In this document: piece by piece, positions 22,583 through 28,539 of the stretch
Position numbering within the stretch: the first letter of the stretch is position 1
Layout of the letters: each line of letters opens with the position of its first letter
Assembly (NCBI GenBank): GCA_910584615.1
Contig: CAJUAM010000038.1
Span: 1-28,539, forward strand
From: an uncultured Dorea sp.
GTDB lineage: Bacteria > Bacillota > Clostridia > Lachnospirales > Lachnospiraceae
Length of the DNA stretch: 28,539 bases
Reading direction: 5' to 3'
Translations under genes and position numbers: made by a program
Notes under the pieces: generated by a model
Told to the model about the DNA's origin: nothing
What the model saw: only the letters and a program-made list of their open reading frames with translations
The model's database searches: none

Positions 22583-22713
22583 TACCCCACTTCCATTCTA
22601 GTTTTCATTCATCATAATCTATTCGCTTTATCCGCTATTCATTCCATAAATACAATATTTATCCATACTTTTTCATAATACTTACAGTTTCTTACACTCT
22701 CGGTTCCCTGCCG

Positions 22714-24135
22714 TCATATCATGGCATTCAGCTCCTGATATAATCTCTTGGCATAACTATCTGTCATGCCGCAGATATAATCCGTCACAAGAAGGATCCT
22801 GAGATAGAGCTTTTCTGTCTCCGTCCTGCCTCTGGCCTGTCTGTGATACGCACTTTTATAATTATCTGAAATAAACCAGATCATACGCGATTCAATCGTA
22901 CCAAGCTTCTGAGTACTATCATCATATTTAACAGCCGCCGACATAAACTTTTCCATCAGATAATCAATCATAGCCGACTCTGATACCTCCATGCGGTAGA
23001 TCGCATCAGAAGTGAATACTTCTCTAAATGCGAAATCCCCCAAAAGGTCCATAAGCTTCTCCGCAAATGTATGATAAAACAGGTCATGCTTATATGTCCC
23101 GCTCATGATCGCGCTATAATTAGAAGTAAACCCATAGGTCGCGCAATTAAGCAAAAAGCCCTGTACCCGGATGATCCAGTTTTTGATGGCAAATTCCTCC
23201 GGGTTGTCCACATGGCGGTCTTTTCCAATCAGATAGATCTCCTCCAGCTTATCCGCCGGGTAAAATGCGCCCATTCCCTCCTGCCGGTATAACATCTGAA
23301 GCTCTCTGAGTTCTTCAAGGAGACGGTTATAACTTATGAACCCTTTTACAAACGCATCCTCAATATCTGCCGTCTTATAAGCGATATCATCTGCCGCCTC
23401 TAAGATAAAGGTCAAAGGATGCCGTCTTCCATCTGTTCCGGTCTCTTTCTGGATGTCCTCAAAAATTTCCTTATCCGCATAATAATATCCCATCTTCTTA
23501 TCCTTAATATCTCCGGAGCTGGCATCTGCCTGCAGAGAAGACACAGGATACTTTATGATCGTCCCAAGCAGTGCATAAGTCAGATTCATACCGTTATCAT
23601 CCACCAGAAAATGGAGCTTGGTTACAAGCCGTAACGCCTGGGCGTTTCCCTCAAAATGATAAAGATCCTGTTTCATCTGTTCTGATAAAAGCTCAGCGAC
23701 CGGTGTTCCTCTGAATTTAAGCACCGGAAGAGCCCTCTCAAACCATTCTCTGATCTCTACTTCTCCAAAATGACCGAAAGGAGGATTCCCAATGTCATGG
23801 ATCAATCCCGCGCACTGCAGGATATTACATATGTCCTCCTTCATACGCGGAGTAAACCCGGCATCCCGGTGATACGCAAGTATATTTTCACAAATATTCT
23901 GCCCTAAAGACTTCGCAAACGAAGAAACTTCCAGGGAATGAGTCAGCCTCGTCCTGATAAAATCACTTTTATCCAGCGGAAATACCTGTGTCTTATCCTG
24001 AAGTCTCCGAAATGAGGCACTTCCTATGATCCGCTGGTAATCCTTCTCGAATTCGCTTCTCATATCACTGCCTGTCCCCCGTCTTCCTGACATTCCCCTG
24101 CTTCTTTTCGTTGATAATAACTGTCTCCACTCCAT
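22714..24135 (-). CDS. dgt: dGTPase-like HD-domain triphosphohydrolase
   Basis: Hydrolyses dGTP to deoxyguanosine and triphosphate, adjusting dNTP pools. The 473-residue protein has the HD metal site His66 (RLTHSLEVS), His113-Asp114 (GLIHDIGNPPFGHFGE) and a later Asp in ILEAADDIAYKTADIEDAF. RIIGSASFRRLQDKTQVFPL near the N-terminus is characteristic of dGTPases. Residues 12-28 are a flexible Arg/Ser/Gly stretch. The ATG at 24135 is chosen over an in-frame TTG that would overlap the ribosome binding site GAGGAG. It begins 8 bp after the stop of the HTH gene, so the two are co-transcribed. Confidence 0.92.
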   Translation of the reverse strand: MEWRQLLSTKRSRGMSGRRGTGSDMRSEFEKDYQRIIGSASFRRLQDKTQVFPLDKSDFIRTRLTHSLEVSSFAKSLGQNICENILAYHRDAGFTPRMKEDICNILQCAGLIHDIGNPPFGHFGEVEIREWFERALPVLKFRGTPVAELLSEQMKQDLYHFEGNAQALRLVTKLHFLVDDNGMNLTYALLGTIIKYPVSSLQADASSGDIKDKKMGYYYADKEIFEDIQKETGTDGRRHPLTFILEAADDIAYKTADIEDAFVKGFISYNRLLEELRELQMLYRQEGMGAFYPADKLEEIYLIGKDRHVDNPEEFAIKNWIIRVQGFLLNCATYGFTSNYSAIMSGTYKHDLFYHTFAEKLMDLLGDFAFREVFTSDAIYRMEVSESAMIDYLMEKFMSAAVKYDDSTQKLGTIESRMIWFISDNYKSAYHRQARGRTETEKLYLRILLVTDYICGMTDSYAKRLYQELNAMI

Positions 24136-24143
24136 AATACTCC

Positions 24144-25193
24144 TCAATCAAGATAGATCGGCGGCTCATAATCTTTTCCAAGCAGTACTTTCTTACGCTC
24201 CTGATACCCTAAAAACGCCCATTCCGTCATATCCGTCCATTTATGGTCTTTTCTGTTATACACCTGAACATACCCGATGCGCTTTGGGTGCATCCGGACA
24301 CTATTTGAGGCATATTCCCTGCCTGTATATGGATTCACATCTCCTGCCTCAAGGTCTTCCTCTTCATCCTCGTACATCTGCTCCTGCAGCTGATCATCCT
24401 GCAGCGTATATTCCTTTATCCTCTCCGAAAATGTATTCGGAGATTCTGAGGCCTCACTTTCATTCTTTGTATCTTCTGTATCTGATCCTGATATATCAGG
24501 TATCTCCTCTTCTAAGGCAGCTTCTGTTTTCTCGTTAGATTCCTCTTCTTCCTCAACCGGTTCTTCATGCCTACCGATTCTGAAATGAGACATCCATCCG
24601 CCTTTTTTTTCTGTCTTTTTTACCGCTTCCTGCAGTTCTTTTTTCTGACGGCGTTTTTCCCAGGCCGCGCTTCTTTCGCGCCCTTCACGTTCTATAGAAT
24701 CCATCTCTGCAAGAAGTTCCTGCATTAACTGCTCCTGAGCTGACTCTCCTGAACTTTTACTGATCTCAAGAAATTCTCCTACTGTTATCTCTCTGCCGGA
24801 ATCTTCGTCTTTTGTCTCTTCCTCTTTTACTTCGTCTTTCGTCTCTTCCTCTTTATCTTCCCATCCGGTTTCTTTATCGTCAGGCTTTTCCTCTTTTAAA
24901 ACTTCCTGTACACTCTCTGCCTCTGCAGCATCAATTTCTTTTGTCTGCGCAATCTCTTTTTCATCCGGAGTATCTTCGCCAAGGATGCTCAGTTTAAACG
25001 GACACTCCAATATAGAAGCAATCATCCGCATATCCTGTTCCTGAAAATTATCCCGTCCCAGTCTCTGTGTCAGATTCTGTCTCGACATCTTCTTACCTGT
25101 ACGCTGTTCAATCATTTCCGCAAGTTCTTTAATTGTCATTCCTTTTCTCCCAAGGACAATCTTTACCTGCTCCCCAAATGTCAGATCCGGCAT
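24144..25193 (-). CDS. HTH protein with long acidic linker and conserved C-terminal segment, upstream of dgt
   Basis: A 349-residue protein. Residues 4-68 form a Cro/CI-type helix-turn-helix (FGEQVKIVLGRKGMTIKELA, MSRQNLTQRLG). Residues 74-290 are low-complexity and rich in Glu, Asp and Lys, with a basic patch near 178-200 (RRQKKELQEAVKKTEKKGGW). The last 60 or so residues (NPYTGREYASNSVRMHPKRI, GYVQVYNRKDHKWTDMTEWA, FLGYQERKKVLLG) look like a folded, conserved unit that I cannot name. AAGGAGGT precedes the ATG by about 6 nt, and a near-perfect promoter precedes it. It may control or partner with dgt, but a DNA target is not visible. Confidence 0.78.
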   Translation of the reverse strand: MPDLTFGEQVKIVLGRKGMTIKELAEMIEQRTGKKMSRQNLTQRLGRDNFQEQDMRMIASILECPFKLSILGEDTPDEKEIAQTKEIDAAEAESVQEVLKEEKPDDKETGWEDKEEETKDEVKEEETKDEDSGREITVGEFLEISKSSGESAQEQLMQELLAEMDSIEREGRERSAAWEKRRQKKELQEAVKKTEKKGGWMSHFRIGRHEEPVEEEEESNEKTEAALEEEIPDISGSDTEDTKNESEASESPNTFSERIKEYTLQDDQLQEQMYEDEEEDLEAGDVNPYTGREYASNSVRMHPKRIGYVQVYNRKDHKWTDMTEWAFLGYQERKKVLLGKDYEPPIYLD

Positions 25194-25283
25194 ACCTTAC
25201 CTCCTTCTTTCCCTTCCGATACCTTAACGGACAAAGTCCGGCCGGTTCTGAAAGGACATGTATTACGGGATACCCTATGGTAT

Positions 25284-25312
25284 ATTTTAGCAAATCAGAA
25301 AATGTGAGTCAA
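25284..25312 (-). promoter_or_regulatory. SigA-type promoter of the HTH-dgt unit
   Basis: On the minus strand TTGACT (25307-25312), a 17-nt spacer and TAAAAT (25284-25289). The 5' leader is about 85 nt. Confidence 0.8.
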
Positions 25313-25323
25313 CCGGGTGCATT

Positions 25324-25371
25324 AAAAAGTAAACAGAGAACAGCCGGTGCAGTTCTCTGCCCCGGCTGTTC
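25324..25371 (-). terminator. Terminator after the GH36 gene
   Basis: On the minus strand GAACAGCCGG (25371-25362 complement) pairs with CCGGCTGTTC over a 14-nt loop, followed by TCTGTTTACTTTTT. It lies about 36 bp after the stop. Confidence 0.75.
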
Positions 25372-25406
25372 CCCATAGATATGCACTACAAATAATAGGT
25401 TATCGG

Positions 25407-27602
25407 CTAAATCATAACAAAACGATATTTAATTGGCTGATAATCTCCCACGCCTACCGGAAGAGGAATGCCTGCCTTCATAAGCGCGGCACCCGTATAT
25501 ACTTCTCCCGTAGCTGTGTCTTTGTAGTGTTCTTGTGGCTTAAGCCCTTCCAGATAGATCAAATGAATATGCGGATTTGCTTCATTTCTTAATTGAACAC
25601 CATTGACAACAGCCTCTTTTTTATCTTTGGAGACAAACTGCCAGATAACATAATCATCATTCTTATAAGGATTGGATAATCGGTAGTAATCACCCGTCTG
25701 AACTAAATGTTCCATTTCTTTGTAATCTAAGATCTGCCTTCTTGCAAGCTCCTTCTCCTCAGGAGAAAGATTTTCAAGATCAAGCTCGTAACCGAACGTT
25801 CCCGCGCTTGCAACCACCGCTCTCGTCTCAAACGGTGTGACACGTCCCGTCTGATGGTTGGGACATACACTGACATGCGCGCCCATTGTACTGATCGGAT
25901 ACCCAAAAGAGGTCCCGTACTGTATTTTCAGACGATCAATGGCATCTGTATTATCACTGCACCAGATCTGCGGAGAATAATACAGCATACCCGGATCAAA
26001 TCTTCCGCCGCCTCCGCAGCAATTCTCAAACAGCAAATCAGGATATCTGGTCACAAGCTGCTCCATCATCTCATATACACCGAGCACATAACGGTGGAAC
26101 ACTTCACCCTGTCTTTCCGGAGGAAGAGCTGAGGAGTACACATTTGCAACACTCCGGTTCATATCCCATTTTACATAATCTGCGCCGCAGGAATCAAGCA
26201 CTGCGAATATCTGTTTCATCACATAGTCCCGGACTTCCTTTCTCGTAATATCCAGGTTCAGCTGATGGCGGCTCCTTGTCATATTTCTTTCCGGAATCCT
26301 GAGAACCCAGTCCGGATGCTCCCTGTAAAGATTACTGTCTTCTGACACCATCTCAGGTTCGATCCATATCCCGAACTTCATACCAAGCGCTTTGATACGC
26401 TTTACCAGCTTCGGAAGACCGCCTTTGATCTTGTCCTCATTCACGATCCAGTCGCCCAGCCCGGAATAATCCGTATCTCTCTTTCCAAACCAGCCATCAT
26501 CAAGCACAAACATATCAAGCCCGATATCTTTTGCTTCCTTTGCAATATTATATAATTTCTCTTCATCAAAATCAAAATAGGTTGCTTCCCAGTTATTTAC
26601 CAGAATCGGCCTTGGCAGCTTTACATATTTACTCCGGATGAGATTCGAACGGTATGCATCGTGATAAATACGAGATAATCTTCCAAGTCCCTCATCAGAA
26701 AACGCCATGATAACTTCCGGAGTTTCAAACTCATCATCTGTATTCAGCCGGAAAGAAAAATGATACGGATGGATACCCATAACAAGTCTTGTCTGCTCCA
26801 TCTGGTCTACTTCTATCTCACAGCGGTAATTACCGCTGTAAGCAAGAGCAAATCCATAACAATCGCCGTGCTTTTCCGATGTCATCTTATCACACAGGAT
26901 CACAAACGGATTGTGCTGATGACTTGACATCCCCCGCTTACTTTCTACGGACTGGATTCCATGGTGAAGCGGCAGACGTTCTGTCATCCGCTCCATCGTA
27001 TGCCTTCCATAGAAATGAATCATGTCCATATGTTTGTTGGTGTAATCCATCTCCATAGACATAGCACGCTGTATCGTAACCGTCTTCTCTCCTTTGTTCT
27101 CCATCCTGACAGCTCTGGTAATCACATCAAGATCGTAAAATACTCCATACAGAAGATGAACCTTAAGGTTCGTGATCCTGTCATATAATGTGATCTCTAA
27201 AGTCTCTGCCTCATCATCATTTCCAAACATACATGGAAGACCCTTAAGCGAATACTTCCCTTTCCTCATGCGGTAGGACTCATAGCGCAGATGAACTGCA
27301 TCGCTTCCGTCCTCATGGGTCATCTCCATTCCATTGATCCTGTAATCTCCATTCCCGTATCCGGAATACTCCTGCGGCAGCACATCCAGTGAAAACGTAC
27401 GATCCTCGCCCGCTTCGTAAGGATTACCTGAAAAGCCGCGGTCCAGACAGATAATACGGTGCGCGGCCTCTGTATCCCCGATATCAGCACCATAGTACAG
27501 ATGAGTCAACGTATCATATGCCCTCACCTGCATCTGATACATACTGTTTTTTGTGCGCAGAGTAAAAACTTTTGTCTTTTCATTATAAGTAATATATTTC
27601 AT
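25407..27602 (-). CDS. GH36 alpha-galactosidase, intracellular
   Basis: Removes alpha-galactosyl groups from raffinose-family sugars or melibiose after uptake. The 731-residue protein has the GH36 layout: a beta-sandwich to about residue 320, the TIM barrel with FVLDDGWFGKRD and GIWIEPEMV, the nucleophile Asp480 in YVKWDMNR, the acid/base Asp550 in CSDNTD, and a C-terminal sheet. The 70-residue gap between the two catalytic aspartates matches Geobacillus AgaA (478 and 548). There is no signal peptide. The ATG at 27602 has AGAGGG 6 nt upstream; an in-frame GTG at 27617 would overlap that site. It ends a transporter-yesL-GH36 run. The exact sugar is not certain. Confidence 0.93.
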   Translation of the reverse strand: MKYITYNEKTKVFTLRTKNSMYQMQVRAYDTLTHLYYGADIGDTEAAHRIICLDRGFSGNPYEAGEDRTFSLDVLPQEYSGYGNGDYRINGMEMTHEDGSDAVHLRYESYRMRKGKYSLKGLPCMFGNDDEAETLEITLYDRITNLKVHLLYGVFYDLDVITRAVRMENKGEKTVTIQRAMSMEMDYTNKHMDMIHFYGRHTMERMTERLPLHHGIQSVESKRGMSSHQHNPFVILCDKMTSEKHGDCYGFALAYSGNYRCEIEVDQMEQTRLVMGIHPYHFSFRLNTDDEFETPEVIMAFSDEGLGRLSRIYHDAYRSNLIRSKYVKLPRPILVNNWEATYFDFDEEKLYNIAKEAKDIGLDMFVLDDGWFGKRDTDYSGLGDWIVNEDKIKGGLPKLVKRIKALGMKFGIWIEPEMVSEDSNLYREHPDWVLRIPERNMTRSRHQLNLDITRKEVRDYVMKQIFAVLDSCGADYVKWDMNRSVANVYSSALPPERQGEVFHRYVLGVYEMMEQLVTRYPDLLFENCCGGGGRFDPGMLYYSPQIWCSDNTDAIDRLKIQYGTSFGYPISTMGAHVSVCPNHQTGRVTPFETRAVVASAGTFGYELDLENLSPEEKELARRQILDYKEMEHLVQTGDYYRLSNPYKNDDYVIWQFVSKDKKEAVVNGVQLRNEANPHIHLIYLEGLKPQEHYKDTATGEVYTGAALMKAGIPLPVGVGDYQPIKYRFVMI

Positions 27603-27628
27603 ATCCTGCCCTCTCACAATTATAATTT

Positions 27629-28297
27629 TTAAAATACATATTGATCTGTCTCTAAATCTTCGTAACCCTTTGCCAGTCCTGCCTCCGGAAAATATGGTTT
27701 AAAAAGCTTCCACATAAACCATGAATCCGCAAGTGCCGTCATTGAAAACCCGCATAACATCCATATGAGCAGATATACAGGAAACAGCTTCGCATCAACC
27801 ATTGTAAAAAACATCGGCGCGATGGTGATCACCGCAACTGCCAAAGTATATATTATATTCTTGATAGAAAAATATAATGCGTTAGTCACTAATTTCAATA
27901 TCTTATTATCAAACGCCGCAACTGTCGGAAATACATAAAGCGCTGTCATGATCAGCGGAATACAGACCGCCATCAATAGATAGGAAAAAACTATCGGCAA
28001 GATTCCCGGCATAGACGGGATCGTCTTTCTTTCAAAATAGATGATCACCGCCACTAATATCATAAGCAGCCACACTAAAGTTGACTGTCTAAAATTCTCT
28101 TTAAAACTCTTAAAAAAATCTTTAAATGTCCTGCAATCTCCATCCTTGTGGATTTTTAATGTACAATAAAATAATGCTGTCGTCGAAGCCCCGGCTGTGA
28201 TTACTGGAACAGAACACACTATCCATAAAACATTAAGCGCTATCAACTGGCCTAAAAAACCAAAAATTCTCGAAAATAAGCCGCCTTCATTAAACAT
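27629..28297 (-). CDS. YesL-family (DUF624) membrane protein
   Basis: A 222-residue protein with about five membrane segments. It opens MFNEGGLFSRIFGFLGQLIA then LNVLWIVCSVPVITAGASTTAL, the signature of the YesL/DUF624 family. Other features are HKDGDCRTFKDFFKSFKENF in the first cytoplasmic loop and ALADSWFMWKLFKP near the end. These proteins usually sit in sugar ABC-transporter operons, and their role is not settled. The start at 28297 gives the family N-terminus; an ATG at 28309 has GGGG directly against it. The distance to the ribosome binding site is not ideal for either, so the start is uncertain. It precedes the GH36 gene by 26 bp. Confidence 0.88.
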   Translation of the reverse strand: MFNEGGLFSRIFGFLGQLIALNVLWIVCSVPVITAGASTTALFYCTLKIHKDGDCRTFKDFFKSFKENFRQSTLVWLLMILVAVIIYFERKTIPSMPGILPIVFSYLLMAVCIPLIMTALYVFPTVAAFDNKILKLVTNALYFSIKNIIYTLAVAVITIAPMFFTMVDAKLFPVYLLIWMLCGFSMTALADSWFMWKLFKPYFPEAGLAKGYEDLETDQYVF

Positions 28298-28340
28298 ATT
28301 TCTGGACATCCCCTTTTCTTTAATGCATATCTATAGTTTT

Positions 28341-28376
28341 AAACTAAAGCACCCGGTCCGCGAACAGACCAGGTGC
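28341..28376 (-). terminator. Hairpin between the ABC permease and yesL genes
   Basis: On the minus strand a 10-bp stem with one G-T pair (arms 28367-28376 and 28349-28358), an 8-nt loop, then TTTAGTTT. It may stop most transport-gene transcripts while letting some reach yesL-GH36. Confidence 0.65.
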
Positions 28377-28417
28377 CCTTTCTCTAAAGACTTTTGTTCG
28401 TCTTCCAAAATCCTATT

Positions 28418-28539
28418 CTACAACTTACCGCCGGAAGTTGCAATACCTTCGATGAATTGTTTCTGGAAGATCAGATACAAAATGATCATCGGGATACATG
28501 CCAGCAGCGAAGCTGCCATAAGCTGCGGATAGTTGCTTG
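28418..28539 (-). CDS. Carbohydrate ABC transporter permease, MalG type (C-terminal fragment, cut by window end)
   Basis: The final 39 residues read SNYPQLMAASLLACIPMIIL, then YLIFQKQFIEGIATSGGKL and a TAG stop at 28418-28420. The YPQLMAAS opening, a last membrane segment with IPMIILYLIFQ and the FIEGIATSGGKL ending are the standard C-terminus of MalG-type sugar permeases. The gene begins beyond the window. With yesL and GH36 downstream on the same strand, uptake of alpha-galactosides is the likely role. The substrate cannot be read from this fragment. Confidence 0.88.
   Translation of the reverse strand, partial: SNYPQLMAASLLACIPMIILYLIFQKQFIEGIATSGGKL

Overview
The window looks like chromosomal DNA of a gut-type Lachnospiraceae (Bacillota, class Clostridia). 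Evidence: moderate-to-low GC by eye, near-consensus SigA promoters (TTGACA-17-TATAAT type), strong AAGGAGG ribosome binding sites, a large Bacillus-type SRP RNA, an LL-diaminopimelate aminotransferase (DapL) lysine route, a two-gene SufC/SufB-like (SmsCB) Fe-S system, a YlmC-NrdR pair, a PdaB-like sporulation-type deacetylase, a DUF6128 protein, and a GH36/YesL/MalG-type carbohydrate locus. Most of it is core genome on the minus strand. I see no prophage, CRISPR array or complete transposon.

Layout. 1-116: about 20-bp-spaced direct repeats ending in TTGACA, resembling the right end of an IS21-family element; that TTGACA is also the -35 box of the likely ddl promoter. 201-2727: ddl (+), aroD (-) and a small PrdA-N-terminal-like protein (-). 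2840-5222: dapL, dapF and a small membrane protein (-), with a terminator-like hairpin directly against the dapF ribosome binding site. 5390-7121: pduL (+), then a PdaB-like deacetylase translationally coupled to a TM1266-family ACT-like protein (-). 7204-11394: a divergent pair of secreted proteins, a 934-residue subtilisin-like protease (-) and a beta-helix protein (+). 11397-14383: truA, nrdR, ylmC/ymxH, a small ferredoxin, a divergent carbamate kinase and tRNA-Pro(GGG), all on the minus strand.

14586-21001: dapB (+), a YbjQ-family protein (+), a coiled-coil/3D-like cell-wall protein (-), smsC-smsB (-), two unrecognised envelope proteins (18927-19640 + and 19700-20560 -, convergent over a shared hairpin) and the SRP RNA (+). 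21047-25193: a minus-strand group reading HTH protein, dgt, DUF6128 protein, tadA. 25407-28539: a carbohydrate-use cluster (-): the end of an ABC permease, a YesL-family membrane protein and an intracellular GH36 alpha-galactosidase.

How the genes fit together. dapF, dapL and dapB supply meso-diaminopimelate by the aminotransferase variant of the pathway. With ddl, the coiled-coil protein and the PdaB-like deacetylase they form a dispersed peptidoglycan theme. NrdR (ribonucleotide reductase control) and Dgt (dGTP hydrolysis) both bear on dNTP pools. SmsCB, the ferredoxin and the TM1266 protein form an Fe-S/redox theme. The least explained items are the free-standing PrdA-like domain, the altered substrate loops of the carbamate kinase and DapB, the HTH-acidic-linker protein coupled to dgt, and the two unrecognised envelope proteins. 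No gene-free stretch exceeds 300 bases. All identifications rest on reading motifs by eye; no database search was run.
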